Part shown: one piece after another, positions 8,054-16,728 of the stretch
Layout: the number at the start of each line of letters is the position of its first letter
Numbering within the stretch: position 1 is the stretch's first letter
Origin: Nocardiopsis potens DSM 45234
Lineage (GTDB): Bacteria > Actinomycetota > Actinomycetes > Streptosporangiales > Streptosporangiaceae
Length of the DNA: 64,000 nt
Assembly (NCBI RefSeq): GCF_000341105.1
Contig: NZ_ANBB01000039.1
Span: 27,565-91,564 of the forward strand
Direction of reading: 5' to 3'
Made by a program: the position numbers and the translations under genes
The notes under the pieces: model-generated
Told to the model about the DNA's origin: nothing
Database searches by the model: none
Seen by the model: only the letters and a program-made list of their open reading frames with translations

Positions 8054-9607
8054 ATGAGCCCCACGTTGGAGATCCCGTTCCGGTTCCGCCGCCCCGACCT
8101 CACCCGCCTGCGGGTGCCCGATCCGCTCCGGCGCGCCTCCCCGCGGCACGCCCTGGCCGGCCTCACCGCCCTGGCGCTGCTCGCCGTGCCCGCCGCGGCC
8201 GCGGTGCGCACGGCCCCGGCCGCCGCCCCCGCCGAGGCGCTCCCGGACTCCGTCGCCGGGGCGGAGACGGTCGAGTACCGCGTCGAGCAGGACGGGGTGG
8301 CGGTCTCCGCCTCCTACCCGGAGGTCCCCGGCGCCCCCGCGTTCGGCGGCGAGGTGCGCACCGCCATGGCCGAGGCGCAGAGCGAGTTCCTCGCCGAGCA
8401 CGGCTCCGGGGGCGGGCCCGCCTCGCTGGAGCAGCGCTCCGAGTTCCTCGCCGCCTCCGGGAACGTGCTGGGCGCCCGCATCGTCCGGGAGACCTCGGTG
8501 GACGGCGACACCCGGGTGGAGACCACCACCCGCTGGTTCGACGGCTCCGCCGGGCAGGCCCTGCCGTGGACCGCGCTGTTCGGCGGCGCCGACCAGGTCG
8601 CCGCGCTGGACGCCGCGGTGGCCCGGGCGCTGCGCGAGGAGGCCGGGCTCGCCCCCGAGGAGATGCCGGCCGGGCTGGCCTCCGACGGCGGCGCCGAACC
8701 GCCCGCCGGCCCCGGGGGCGGGGAGGCGCCGCGGGTCGACGCGGCGGCGGCCCGCGCCCTGGCCGAGGAGTACGCCGGCTCCCCGCTGCAGGACGTCGCC
8801 TTCGACAGCGCCGGCGGCCTGGTGGTCACGGTCGCCCGGGGCGCCTCCGGGGAGCTGCACGTACCGGTCGCCGGCGACCGGGCCGCCCCGCTGCTCTCCG
8901 AGTTCGGGGCGCGGGCCCGCGACGCGGTCGCCGCCGGCGCGCCGCTGGACCTGGAGGACGCCGGCGGCGCACCGGGCGCCTCCCTGGACTGCGACCGGGT
9001 CCCCTGCGTCGCGCTGACCTTCGACGACGGCCCCGGGGAGCACACCGCGCGGCTGCTGGACGAGCTGGACGCCTACTCCGCGAAGGCCACCTTCTACCTG
9101 CTGGGGCAGCTCGTCGCGGAGGACCCCGGCGTGGTCCGGCGCATCCGCGACGAGGGGCACGAGCTGGGCAACCACTCCTGGAAGCACGACGACCTGGCGG
9201 GGAAGTCCGGCGGCGCGGTCGCCGACGACCTGGAGCGCACCGCCGAGGCCATCGAGGAGGCCGCCGGGGCGCCGCCGCTGACCGTGCGCCCGCCCTACGG
9301 CTCCTTCAACGGCACCACGCTGGAGAACGCCGGCGCGCCGGTGCTGCTCTGGGACGTCGACACCCTGGACTGGCAGTCCCGGGACAGCGGCAAGGTCGCC
9401 GACACCGCGGTGGAGGACGCCCGCCCGGGGAGCGTGGTGCTGATGCACGACATCCACGCCTCCACGGTCGACGCGGTCCCCGAGATCCTCCGCCGGCTGC
9501 ACGCCGAGGGGTTCCACTTCGTCACCGTGCAGGAGCTGTTCGCCGGCACCGGGCTGGAGGACGGCACCGCCTACCACAGCCGCCCGGACCCCGCGGACCA
9601 GGGCTAG
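8054..9607 (+). CDS. Polysaccharide deacetylase (NodB domain), membrane-anchored or secreted
   Basis: 517 residues. A signal/anchor helix (LAGLTALALLAVPAAAA, about 39-55) is followed by an RsiV/DUF3298-like domain of about 200 residues. The C-terminal NodB domain has all metal and catalytic motifs: TFDDGP, the metal His pair in NHSWKH, RPPYG, DVDTLDW and LMHDIH. It probably removes acetyl groups from cell-wall peptidoglycan or another extracellular glycan, as PgdA-type enzymes do. No strong ribosome site is visible at ATG 8054; I chose it because residues before it look non-coding. A strong terminator follows. Confidence 0.85.
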   Translation: MSPTLEIPFRFRRPDLTRLRVPDPLRRASPRHALAGLTALALLAVPAAAAVRTAPAAAPAEALPDSVAGAETVEYRVEQDGVAVSASYPEVPGAPAFGGEVRTAMAEAQSEFLAEHGSGGGPASLEQRSEFLAASGNVLGARIVRETSVDGDTRVETTTRWFDGSAGQALPWTALFGGADQVAALDAAVARALREEAGLAPEEMPAGLASDGGAEPPAGPGGGEAPRVDAAAARALAEEYAGSPLQDVAFDSAGGLVVTVARGASGELHVPVAGDRAAPLLSEFGARARDAVAAGAPLDLEDAGGAPGASLDCDRVPCVALTFDDGPGEHTARLLDELDAYSAKATFYLLGQLVAEDPGVVRRIRDEGHELGNHSWKHDDLAGKSGGAVADDLERTAEAIEEAAGAPPLTVRPPYGSFNGTTLENAGAPVLLWDVDTLDWQSRDSGKVADTAVEDARPGSVVLMHDIHASTVDAVPEILRRLHAEGFHFVTVQELFAGTGLEDGTAYHSRPDPADQG

Positions 9608-9637
9608 CGGGAGCGGCCTCCGCCGAGGCCGGCACGG

Positions 9638-9680
9638 AACGGCCTGCGGGGCGCCGGACGGCGCCCCGCAGGCCGTTTCC
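9638..9680 (+). terminator. Strong hairpin terminator
   Basis: A perfect 18-base stem (9638-9655 with 9660-9677), loop GGAC, then TTTCC, 30 bases past the deacetylase stop. Confidence 0.75.
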
Positions 9681-9765
9681 GGCCGCCGCCGCGCTCCCCC
9701 GGCGGTGCGCGAATTTTTTTCACCGCACCTGAAGTGGCCGAACGTCGCCATTCCCGAACTAAGGG

Positions 9766-9795
9766 TTGTCAGGGCGATGACCGGACGCCTATAAC
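9766..9795 (+). promoter_or_regulatory. Promoter of the cyclodipeptide cluster
   Basis: TTGTCA (9766-9771), 18-base spacer, TATAAC (9790-9795). It is the closest match to a primary-sigma promoter I found in the window, and predicts a 5' leader of about 240 bases. Confidence 0.6.
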
Positions 9796-10044
9796 TGTCT
9801 AGTGGCCCGCACGGCACGGAAGAATTATGGGCGGAGGGGAACCTCTTCTTCCAAGGGCCCACCCCCTTCTCTTCCGCCGCTCGCGCTCGAACAATCCCCC
9901 GCAGCCCTGCACCGTGCGCGCCGCCGAACACTTTTCCCGAATGAATCACCGATTAATTCTCGGCAACAAGCACGAAGTGACACGGAAGGACTTTCCGATC
10001 ACCAGCCGGAGAACAGAATACGTTCTCGTTTTCGGGAGGATCGT

Positions 10045-10599
10045 TTGACGCTCCCCGACCAGCCATCCGACTTCATGCGCGTCCTGCTCGGCAGAAGCGC
10101 CGTCAGGGACTTCACCCCGGAGGCGATCGATCCGGAGGTGCTGCGGCGCCTGCTGGACGCCATGATCGCCGCCCCGTCCGCCGGCAACGTCCAGGCCTGG
10201 GCCTTCGTGGCCGTCCAGGACCCTCGCACGCTGAAGCTCCTGCGGGCCTTCGCGCCCGGCATCATCCAGCCGGCGCCGCTGATCGTCGCCGCCTGCTTCG
10301 ACCGGTCCCGTGCCGTGAAGGACGACGGCGAATTCTGGGACGAAGGGCTGCTGTGCGTGGCCATGGCGGTGGAGAACCTTCTCCTCGCCGCGCATTCCGA
10401 GGGGCTCGGCGGCTGCCCGGTCGCCAGTTTCCGCCGCGATTCCGTGCAGGAAATCCTTGAGCTGCCGAAACACCTGGAGCCCATCATCCTGGCGTCCATC
10501 GGGCATCCGGCGCGCCCCCTGGCGTCGCCGCCCCGCCGCGACCGCAGCGAGGTGATCAGACATGAAACCTGGGGGAACCGTGACGCAGCCCACAACTGA
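10045..10599 (+). CDS. albA: Cyclic dipeptide oxidase subunit A (AlbA-like nitroreductase fold)
   Basis: 184 residues. Flavin-dependent nitroreductase-fold protein matching Streptomyces noursei AlbA throughout: SAVRDF near the start, APSAGNVQAW (FMN-binding), LCVAMAVENLLLAAH, GLGGCPV and the end ETWGNR. With the B subunit it forms the oxidase that introduces alpha,beta double bonds into a cyclic dipeptide, using O2. Start chosen at TTG 10045, preceded by GGGAGGA (10034-10040); an internal ATG at 10075 is the alternative. It overlaps the next gene by 38 bases. The downstream cyclodipeptide synthase strongly supports this assignment over a generic nitroreductase. Confidence 0.87.
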   Translation: MTLPDQPSDFMRVLLGRSAVRDFTPEAIDPEVLRRLLDAMIAAPSAGNVQAWAFVAVQDPRTLKLLRAFAPGIIQPAPLIVAACFDRSRAVKDDGEFWDEGLLCVAMAVENLLLAAHSEGLGGCPVASFRRDSVQEILELPKHLEPIILASIGHPARPLASPPRRDRSEVIRHETWGNRDAAHN

Positions 10600-10909
10600 A
10601 GAAGTCACCGAGGAATTGGTCCTGCTCGCGACGCATCTGCTCAATTGTGCACGCGGCCTTTTCAATGAACCGCAGGCCTATGGGCCCATACGCTGCCTGG
10701 ACGCGGCGCGCAGGACTTTCATCATCGCCGAGAAGGCCGGCCTCCGCGACGAGCGGCTCGCCGATATCCGAGCACGATTGGACGACTTCATGTGCGGGCC
10801 CATGGAATACCACGACCTCTCCGACTTCCTGGACGAGCTCTGCGCGGCCCTGCTCACCGCGCTGAAGGGGTCGGACGTCCTCTCCTCGGCCGGCGGGGAG
10901 CGCGGATGA
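10562..10909 (+). CDS. albB: Cyclic dipeptide oxidase small subunit (AlbB-like)
   Basis: 115 residues, all-helical in appearance, with LLNCARGLFNEP, YGPIRCLDAARR and LDDFM, as in AlbB, the small partner needed for cyclic dipeptide oxidase activity and assembly. It has no cofactor motif of its own. Its start overlaps the end of the A subunit and its TGA overlaps the synthase start as ATGA, so the three are translated as one unit. ATG 10562 is the most upstream candidate; GTG 10580 (MTQPTTEE) is also possible. Confidence 0.82.
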   Translation: MKPGGTVTQPTTEEVTEELVLLATHLLNCARGLFNEPQAYGPIRCLDAARRTFIIAEKAGLRDERLADIRARLDDFMCGPMEYHDLSDFLDELCAALLTALKGSDVLSSAGGERG

Positions 10910-11706
10910 GCCGCAACTGCACCTCCCGGGAGGCGGGAGCCGAGGCCGCCGCGCACCATGGGAGCGATACCACCCGCACCTCCGCCGACCGCCCCCTCGG
11001 CGGGGCGGCGTTCGAGGTGGACGCCGCCACCCCCTCCTGCCGGCGGATCTTCGAGCGCGGGGACCACCTGCTGATCGGGGTGAGCGCGGGCAACTCCTAC
11101 TTCAGCGCGGAGCGGGTGGGCGGGCTGCTCTCCTGGGCCGTCCCGCGCTTCGAGCGGATCGACGTCGTGTACGTCGATACCCACATCGACACCATGCTGG
11201 AGGCGCTGGGGTATCCGCCGGCCTCGGTGCGGAAGCGGGTCAAGACCCAGCTGAAGGACCTGCGCCGCAGGCTCCGCAGGGGCGTGGAGGCCGCGCCGGG
11301 CGCCGCCGGCTCCGTCGCGGTCCGCCCGCTGTCCGAGTACGTCCCCCTCCCGGCGTACGCCGCGGCGCTGGAGTCGGTCGACCGGCTGCTCGGCGAGGAC
11401 GAGGTGCTCCGGCACGCCTGCGAGGAGCAGGTCACCGACTTCTACAAGGACCGGGCGGACGGCACCGCGCTGGTCTCCTCCGAATCCGAGATGTTCGAGG
11501 CGGGGATGGCCTACGTCCGGGCCGAGTTCCCCTTCTTCCTGAACACCCCGGAGATGGCGGGGGTCGGCTCCTCGGTGACCTGCTACCACAAGATGATGCC
11601 GATCGCGAAGGCGCTCTTCCGGGAGGAATCGCCGATCCCCCGCCACCCGGGGCAGGGCTTCATCGTCGTCCGCCCGACCGACCCGGCCCCCCAGGAAGGA
11701 AGGTGA
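10906..11706 (+). CDS. albC: tRNA-dependent cyclodipeptide synthase (AlbC-like, NYH type)
   Basis: 266 residues. It joins two aminoacyl-tRNAs into a cyclic dipeptide. The catalytic nucleophile is Ser60 in IGVSAGNSYFS. Asn63, with Tyr227-His228 (SSVTCYH), places it in the NYH subfamily. Tyr203 and Glu207 (AYVRAEFPFF) are the other conserved active-site residues. The basic KTQLKDLRRRLRR helix should contact tRNA. The first about 30 residues extend beyond AlbC. Two pocket positions appear to differ from AlbC by my alignment (Phe210, Thr225), so the product may not be cyclo(Phe-Leu). Start ATG 10906 overlaps the AlbB-like stop. Confidence 0.92.
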   Translation: MSRNCTSREAGAEAAAHHGSDTTRTSADRPLGGAAFEVDAATPSCRRIFERGDHLLIGVSAGNSYFSAERVGGLLSWAVPRFERIDVVYVDTHIDTMLEALGYPPASVRKRVKTQLKDLRRRLRRGVEAAPGAAGSVAVRPLSEYVPLPAYAAALESVDRLLGEDEVLRHACEEQVTDFYKDRADGTALVSSESEMFEAGMAYVRAEFPFFLNTPEMAGVGSSVTCYHKMMPIAKALFREESPIPRHPGQGFIVVRPTDPAPQEGR

Positions 11707-11709
11707 CCG

Positions 11710-12408
11710 GTGCTCCAGGAGTATGACGCGGTCGCGGAGAGGCACCTCGACCTGGACCGGGTGTTCGGCACCTACCGCCACCTCGTGGAGATCCCCTCCC
11801 TGCTCCGGGCGCTCGGCCCGGTCGAGGGCCTCTCGGTGCTCGACGCCGGCTGCGGCACCGGTGACCACACCCGGCTGGTCGGGCGGCTGGGCGCGGCACG
11901 GGCCCTGGGGGTGGACTCCTCTCCGGCCATGATCGAGGTGGCCCGGAGGAACGAGCGGAGCGACCCCGCGGGGGCCGAGTTCGCGGTGCACGACATCGCG
12001 GACATGCCGGTACTCGGCTCCTTCGACGCCGTGCTGGCCCTGGCCGTGCTGCACTACGCGGAGGACGCCGCGGCGCTCCGGCGGATGTGCGAGCGCGCCC
12101 ACGCGAACCTCGCGGGCGGGGGCCAGCTGCTGGCCTACGTCGCCAACCCCGAGCTGCCGGTGGGCCCGGTCCAGTTCAACGGGCTGGTGGTGGACCGCTC
12201 CGAGGACCCGGCCGACGGCGACCCGTACCGCCTCACCTTCCCGACCGTCCCGCCGACCACGGTGCCCGCCCGGTACTGGAGCCGGCGGAGCATCGAGCGG
12301 GCACTCCGGGCGGCCGGCTTCTCCACCGTCACCTGGGAGCCCCTGGAGGGGATCCCGGGCGGCGTCCGCTCCCCGATCAACCTGCTGCTCAGCGCGGAGA
12401 AGGGCTGA
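11710..12408 (+). CDS. SAM-dependent methyltransferase of the diketopiperazine cluster
   Basis: 232 residues, class I methyltransferase fold with motif I LDAGCGTGDHTR, acidic residue in LGVDSSPAMI, and motif VLALAVLHYAEDAAALRRM. It starts at GTG 11710, 3 bases after the synthase stop, with GGAAGGAAGG just ahead. By position it probably N- or O-methylates the dehydrogenated cyclic dipeptide, as in nocazine-type pathways of Nocardiopsis; the site is not predictable from sequence. Last gene of the cluster. Confidence 0.85.
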   Translation: MLQEYDAVAERHLDLDRVFGTYRHLVEIPSLLRALGPVEGLSVLDAGCGTGDHTRLVGRLGAARALGVDSSPAMIEVARRNERSDPAGAEFAVHDIADMPVLGSFDAVLALAVLHYAEDAAALRRMCERAHANLAGGGQLLAYVANPELPVGPVQFNGLVVDRSEDPADGDPYRLTFPTVPPTTVPARYWSRRSIERALRAAGFSTVTWEPLEGIPGGVRSPINLLLSAEKG

Positions 12409-12420
12409 CGGAGGGCGGGG

Positions 12421-12480
12421 CGGGGGGCGGGGGCCGCCCCCCGCCCGGCCGGGGCCCGCGCCCGGCGCGCCCCGGCCGGG
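12421..12480. terminator. Two adjacent hairpins between convergent genes
   Basis: A 10-base stem (12421-12430 with 12434-12443) and an 11-base stem (12444-12454 with 12470-12480) fill the gap between the methyltransferase and gntR-type stops. Confidence 0.6.
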
Positions 12481-12481
12481 C

Positions 12482-13201
12482 TCACACCGCCCGGGAGGGC
12501 TCTCCCTCCTCCCGGTCGGCGGGGTCCTCCTCGCCGTGGTCGCGGTAGGCGCGCCGGGTGCGCTCGGTGTGCTCGCCCATCAGCCGGGCGGCCAGCGCGC
12601 CGTCGCCCGCCTCGATGGCGTCGATGATGCGGGCGTGCTCGTCCCAGGAGGCCGCGCCGCGGCGGCGGGCGATGGGGGCGTAGTACCAGCGGACCCGGCG
12701 GTCGACGCGGGCGGCCAGCTCGGCGAGGACGCCGTTGCCGGAGGCCTCGGTGAGCACGCGGTGGAAGTCGGCGTTGGCGGTGACCGCGCCGTCGACGCCG
12801 TCGCGCGCGGCCGCCCGGGCCCCGTCCCTGCACAGCGCGCGCAGCCGGGCGACGTCCTCGGGGCTGGCGTGCCGCGCGGCGAGCCGGGCCGACTCGGTCT
12901 CCAGCAGGGCGCGGACGGCCAGCAGCTGGTCGGCCTCGCTCTCGCTGGGGGTGTGCACGAACGCCCCGTAGCCGGGCCGGAGCTCGACCCAGGCCTCGTT
13001 GCTGAGGCGCTGCAGGGCCTCGCGCACCGGCTGGCGCGAGACGCCGAGGTACTCGGCGAGCTCGGTCTCCACCAGGTGCCTGCCGGGCGGTAGGGCCCGG
13101 GTGGTGATCAGGTCGAGCAGGGACTCGTAGACCGCTTCGCGCAGCGGCACCGGCCGGCGCAGCCGCCCGGCGGGGCGGTGGTCGGTCGACTGGGGGGACA
13201 T
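12482..13201 (-). CDS. GntR-family (FadR/FCD) transcriptional regulator
   Basis: 239 residues: N-terminal winged helix (LREAVYESLLDLI...LAEYLGVSRQPVREALQRL, about 20-80) and C-terminal all-helical FCD ligand domain with the metal-binding His pattern (NADFHRVLTEAS...DEHARIIDAI). The ligand is probably a small carboxylate. Start ATG 13201, with GGAGG about 9 bases upstream. Palindromes related to ATACTGTA-KACAGTAT precede its own gene, the divergent reductase and both formate dehydrogenase units, so it likely represses all of them. Confidence 0.9.
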   Translation of the reverse strand: MSPQSTDHRPAGRLRRPVPLREAVYESLLDLITTRALPPGRHLVETELAEYLGVSRQPVREALQRLSNEAWVELRPGYGAFVHTPSESEADQLLAVRALLETESARLAARHASPEDVARLRALCRDGARAAARDGVDGAVTANADFHRVLTEASGNGVLAELAARVDRRVRWYYAPIARRRGAASWDEHARIIDAIEAGDGALAARLMGEHTERTRRAYRDHGEEDPADREEGEPSRAV

Positions 13202-13250
13202 GCGGGGCCTCCGGTTCCTCGGCCGAGCCGGCCGGCGGGACGCGTGGGTT

Positions 13251-13260
13251 CTGTAGACAG
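13251..13260. promoter_or_regulatory. Partial operator copy before the gntR gene
   Basis: CTGTAGACAG, the inner part of the operator, 50 bases upstream of the regulator's ATG. Probably used for self-control. Confidence 0.5.
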
Positions 13261-13390
13261 TGTACGGAATACCTTTCCCTCTCACCTCTCCACCGCGGAG
13301 CCGGAAAGAAGCGGAGAAGTTCGCCCCCGAGCGGGTTCCCTCGTTCCTTCTCCCCCGCGGGCGATGGCGGCGACGGCACCGGTTTTTCAG

Positions 13391-13408
13391 AATACTGTAT
13401 ACAGTATT
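13391..13408. promoter_or_regulatory. Operator palindrome before the reductase gene
   Basis: A perfect 18-base palindrome AATACTGTATACAGTATT, 27 bases ahead of the ATG at 13435. The strongest of the four copies. Confidence 0.75.
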
Positions 13409-13434
13409 TCCTTCGACCGGAGAAGGGACCGCCC

Positions 13435-14454
13435 ATGAGAATCGCCGTCCTCGGAGCCGGCGCCATCGGCGCCTACGCCGGCGCCGCCCTGCACCGCGGG
13501 GGCGCCGAAGTGCACCTCATCGCCCGCGGACCGCACCTGGAGGCGCTGCGCGCCGGCGGCGTCCGGGTGCTCAGCCCGCGCGGCGACTTCACCGCGCACC
13601 CGCCGGCCACCGACGACCCGGCCGAGGTCGGACCGGTCGACTACGTACTGCTCGGCCTCAAGGCCCAGCACTACGCGGACTGCGGCCCGCTGCTCGCCCC
13701 GCTGCTCGGCCCGGACACCGCGGTGGTCGCCGCGCAGAACGGCATCCCCTGGTGGTACTTCCACGGGTTCGACGGGCCGCTGGCCGGCCGGCGGGTGGAG
13801 GCCGCCGACCCCGGCGGCGCGGTCAGCGCCGCCGTCCCGCCCGAGCGCGCCATCGGCTGCGTGGTCTACGCCGCCACCGAGATCGAGCGCCCCGGCGTGA
13901 TCCGGCACATGGAGGGGACGCGCTTCTCCATCGGCGAGCCGGACCGCACGGTCTCCCGGCGCTGCCTGGACTTCTCCGCCGCGATGACCGCCGGCGGCCT
14001 CAAGTGCCCGGTGGAGCCGGACATCCGCGAGGACGTCTGGGTGAAGCTGATGGGCAACATCGTCTTCAACCCGCTCAGCGCGCTGACCCGGTCGACCATG
14101 GCGCAGATCTGCGCGGCCGGGGGCGCAGCCGCGACGGCGCGGACCATGATGCGGGAGACCCTGGAGGTCGCCGCGCGGCTCGGCGTGCGCCCCTCGGTCT
14201 CCATCGACCGGCGGATGGCCGGCGCCGCGCGCGCCGGCGACCACCGCACCTCCACCCTGCACGACGTGGAGCGCGGCCGCCCGATGGAGCTGGACGTGAT
14301 CCTGTCCGCCGTGGTCGAGCTGGCCGAGGCGACCGGCGCCGAGGTTCCGGCGCTGCGCACCGTCGACGCGCTCGCCCGGCTGCTCAACGACCGGCTGCAG
14401 GAGGGGGCGGTGGCGCCCACCGCCCCGCCCCGGGCCGCCGCGCCCGCGGGCTGA
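13435..14454 (+). CDS. Ketopantoate-reductase-like NADP-dependent oxidoreductase
   Basis: 339 residues of the PanE/ApbA family. The N-terminal Rossmann domain has GAGAIG (7-12) and LLGLKAQH, and NGIPWW lies at the domain edge. The C-terminal helical domain has the family Lys in VWVKLMGN and the Glu in RPMELD. It reduces or oxidises a 2-keto/2-hydroxy acid. It is unlikely to be the pantothenate enzyme itself, given its place in a formate dehydrogenase regulon. Start ATG 13435 with GGAGAAGG 8 bases ahead. Confidence 0.85.
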   Translation: MRIAVLGAGAIGAYAGAALHRGGAEVHLIARGPHLEALRAGGVRVLSPRGDFTAHPPATDDPAEVGPVDYVLLGLKAQHYADCGPLLAPLLGPDTAVVAAQNGIPWWYFHGFDGPLAGRRVEAADPGGAVSAAVPPERAIGCVVYAATEIERPGVIRHMEGTRFSIGEPDRTVSRRCLDFSAAMTAGGLKCPVEPDIREDVWVKLMGNIVFNPLSALTRSTMAQICAAGGAAATARTMMRETLEVAARLGVRPSVSIDRRMAGAARAGDHRTSTLHDVERGRPMELDVILSAVVELAEATGAEVPALRTVDALARLLNDRLQEGAVAPTAPPRAAAPAG

Positions 14455-14476
14455 GCCGGGCGCTCCCCGCTCCTCC

Positions 14477-14504
14477 TTGCCCCGCGGCACGACGGATGAA
14501 TACT
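14477..14504 (+). promoter_or_regulatory. Promoter overlapped by the GntR operator
   Basis: TTGCCC (14477-14482), 16 bases, AATACT (14499-14504). The -10 lies inside the operator at 14500-14515, which fits simple repression. The same layout recurs at 18134-18161. Confidence 0.5.
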
Positions 14505-14515
14505 GTAGACAGTAT
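14500..14515. promoter_or_regulatory. Operator palindrome before the formate dehydrogenase catalytic gene
   Basis: ATACTGTAGACAGTAT, one centre base away from the palindrome at 13392-13407; 75 bases upstream of ATG 14591. Confidence 0.72.
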
Positions 14516-14590
14516 CGTCCAGCGCCGACCTCTCGAACCGGAACCGGCGGGCCCCTCGGCCCCCGGAGAACGACCCCCTGCGAGGACACG

Positions 14591-16609
14591 ATGCGATCGG
14601 ACCGGCGGACCACCGCCTACCAACGACTCACCGCGCCCCTCGTCCGCGAAGGCGGCGAGCTGCGCCCGGCGACCTGGGAGGAGGCGCTCGACCGCGCGGC
14701 GGCGGGGTTCCGCGAGGCCGTCGGCCGACACGGCCCCGACTCCTTCGCCATGCTCTCCTGCGCCCGCTCCACCAACGAGATGAACTTCGTGGCCCAGAAG
14801 TTCACCCGCGTCGTCATCGGCACCAACAACGTCGACTCCTGCAACCGCACCTGCCACGCCCCCAGCGTCGCCGGGCTGTCCGCGGCGTTCGGCTCCGGCG
14901 GCGGCACCTCCTCCTACCGCGAGGTGGAGGAGACCGACCTGATCATCGTGTGGGGCGGCAACCCGCGGGCGGCCCACCCGATCTTCTTCCAGCACGTGCT
15001 CAAGGGGGTGCACCGGGGCGCCCGGCTGTTCGTGGTCGACCCCCGGCGCACCGCGACCGCGGAGTGGGCCGACCGCTGGCTCGGCCTCAACGTCGGCACC
15101 GACATCCCGCTGGCGCACGCGGTGGGCCGCGAGATCATCCGCGCCGGCCTGGTCAACGAGGCGTTCGTGCGCCGGGCCACCACCGGCTTCGAGGAGTACC
15201 GGAAGCTGGTGGAGCCGTGGACGCCGGCCGCGGCCGAGCAGGTGACCGGGGTGCCCGCCGAGGCCGTCCGCGAGCTGGCGCACGCCTACGCCCTGGCCGA
15301 GCGGGCCCAGCTCTCCTGGACGCTGGGCATCACCGAGCACCACAACGCCACCGACAACGTCCGCGCACTGATCAACCTGGCGCTGCTCACCGGGCACGTC
15401 GGCCGGTACGGCTCGGGGCTGCAGCCGCTGCGCGGGCAGAACAACGTGCAGGGCGGCGGCGACATGGGCGCCATCCCGGACCGGCTGGCCGGCTTCCAGG
15501 ACATCCTCGACGCCGACCTGCGCCGGACCTTCGAGGAGGCCTGGGGGGTGCCGATCAGGCCCTACAAGGGCCGCAACCTCACCCAGATGTTCGAGGGCAT
15601 GGAGGAGGGCGCGGTCAAGGCGCTCTACGTGATCGGCGAGAACCCGGTCCAGTCCGAGCCGGAGACCGAGACGACACTGCGCCGGCTGCGCGAGCTGGAC
15701 CACATGGTCGTCCAGGACATCTTCCTGACCCGCACCGCCGAACAGGCCGACGTGGTGCTGCCGGCCAGCGCCGCCTGGTGCGAGTCGGACGGCACCTTCA
15801 CCAACAGCGAGCGCCGCGTGCAGCTGGTCCGCAAGGCGGTGGACCCGCCGGCGGGCGCCCGGGACGACATCGAGATCATGTGCGAGCTGGCCGCGCGCCT
15901 CGGCCACCCGTGGCGGCGGCCCACCTCCGAGGAGGTCTGGGACGAGCTGCGCTCGCTCTCCCCGATCCACCGCGGGATGACCTACAAGCGGCTGGAGGAG
16001 CACCAGGGCATCCAGTGGCCCTGCTTCTCCGAGGACGCCCTGGAGCCGAGCTACCTGCACGGGCGGCTCTGGGCCGAGGACCCGGCCGAGCGCGGCGAGC
16101 CGGCCCCGTTCGGCCTGGTCGGCCACTCCCCTCCGGTGGACCTGCTGGACGAGGACTTCCCGTTCCGCCTGACCACCGGCCGCCGCCTGGACGACTACAA
16201 CACCGGCGTGCAGACCAGCGGGTTCTCCTCCCCGCTGCGCCGCGGGGAGCTGCTGGACATCTCCCCCGAGGACGCCGCCGCCCTGGACATCTCCGACGGC
16301 GAGACGGTGCGGGTCTCCTCCCGCCGGGGCTCGGTGCTGGTCCCCGCCTCCGTCTCCCCCGAGCTGCGGCCGGGCCTGGTCTTCATGACCTTCCACTTCC
16401 CCGACCAGGTCGACACCCAGCTCCTCACCATCGACGCCACCGACCCGGTGGCCGGCACCGCCGAGTACAAGGCCGCCGCAGTCCGCGTGGAGAAGGTCCG
16501 CCCCGAGACCGCCCTGGCCCAGGGCGCCTCGGACACCGCCCCCGCCCATGCGGAGGCGGAAACCGCCAAGGCCCCGGCAGAGGCCGCCCCGCACGCGGCG
16601 ACCGGCTGA
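14591..16609 (+). CDS. Formate dehydrogenase alpha, C-terminal catalytic part (Mo-bisPGD)
   Basis: 672 residues of molybdopterin oxidoreductase. The Mo ligand is Cys88 followed by His89 (NRTCHAPSVAGL), the formate dehydrogenase signature with Cys rather than Sec. It continues with IVWGGNPRAAHP, GQNNVQGGGDMGA and the C-terminal cofactor-binding domain (TTGRRLDDYNTG). It lacks the N-terminal [4Fe-4S] subdomain that precedes this point in normal alpha subunits; that part is the separate gene at 20395-21399. The protein begins exactly where the other stops in the family alignment. It oxidises formate to CO2. The tail from about residue 645 is Ala/Glu rich. Start ATG 14591 with GAGGA ahead. Confidence 0.9.
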   Translation: MRSDRRTTAYQRLTAPLVREGGELRPATWEEALDRAAAGFREAVGRHGPDSFAMLSCARSTNEMNFVAQKFTRVVIGTNNVDSCNRTCHAPSVAGLSAAFGSGGGTSSYREVEETDLIIVWGGNPRAAHPIFFQHVLKGVHRGARLFVVDPRRTATAEWADRWLGLNVGTDIPLAHAVGREIIRAGLVNEAFVRRATTGFEEYRKLVEPWTPAAAEQVTGVPAEAVRELAHAYALAERAQLSWTLGITEHHNATDNVRALINLALLTGHVGRYGSGLQPLRGQNNVQGGGDMGAIPDRLAGFQDILDADLRRTFEEAWGVPIRPYKGRNLTQMFEGMEEGAVKALYVIGENPVQSEPETETTLRRLRELDHMVVQDIFLTRTAEQADVVLPASAAWCESDGTFTNSERRVQLVRKAVDPPAGARDDIEIMCELAARLGHPWRRPTSEEVWDELRSLSPIHRGMTYKRLEEHQGIQWPCFSEDALEPSYLHGRLWAEDPAERGEPAPFGLVGHSPPVDLLDEDFPFRLTTGRRLDDYNTGVQTSGFSSPLRRGELLDISPEDAAALDISDGETVRVSSRRGSVLVPASVSPELRPGLVFMTFHFPDQVDTQLLTIDATDPVAGTAEYKAAAVRVEKVRPETALAQGASDTAPAHAEAETAKAPAEAAPHAATG

Positions 16610-16641
16610 CCACCCCGCCCGGGGCCCGACGGACGGAAGGG

Positions 16642-16673
16642 CCCCGGGCCGGGGCCCGGGCCCCGGCCCGGGG
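16642..16673 (+). terminator. GC hairpin after the catalytic gene
   Basis: A perfect 14-base stem (16642-16655 with 16660-16673), loop CCGG, 33 bases past the stop. Confidence 0.6.
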
Positions 16674-16728
16674 GCGGGGGCTGGGACGGGGATGAGGAGG
16701 GGCCGAGCATCCCGATCCAGTGCGGCAC

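Larger units (their letters stand above)
9608..10044. other. Intergenic region before the diketopiperazine genes
   Basis: Holds the deacetylase terminator and the promoter at 9766-9795. The remaining leader of about 240 bases is noticeably richer in A/T than its surroundings; I see no convincing gene in it. Confidence 0.6.

Noticed and set aside
9827..10048. Short open frame in the leader of the cyclodipeptide genes
   Set aside because: Composition and codon use look non-coding and there is no ribosome site; treated as leader.
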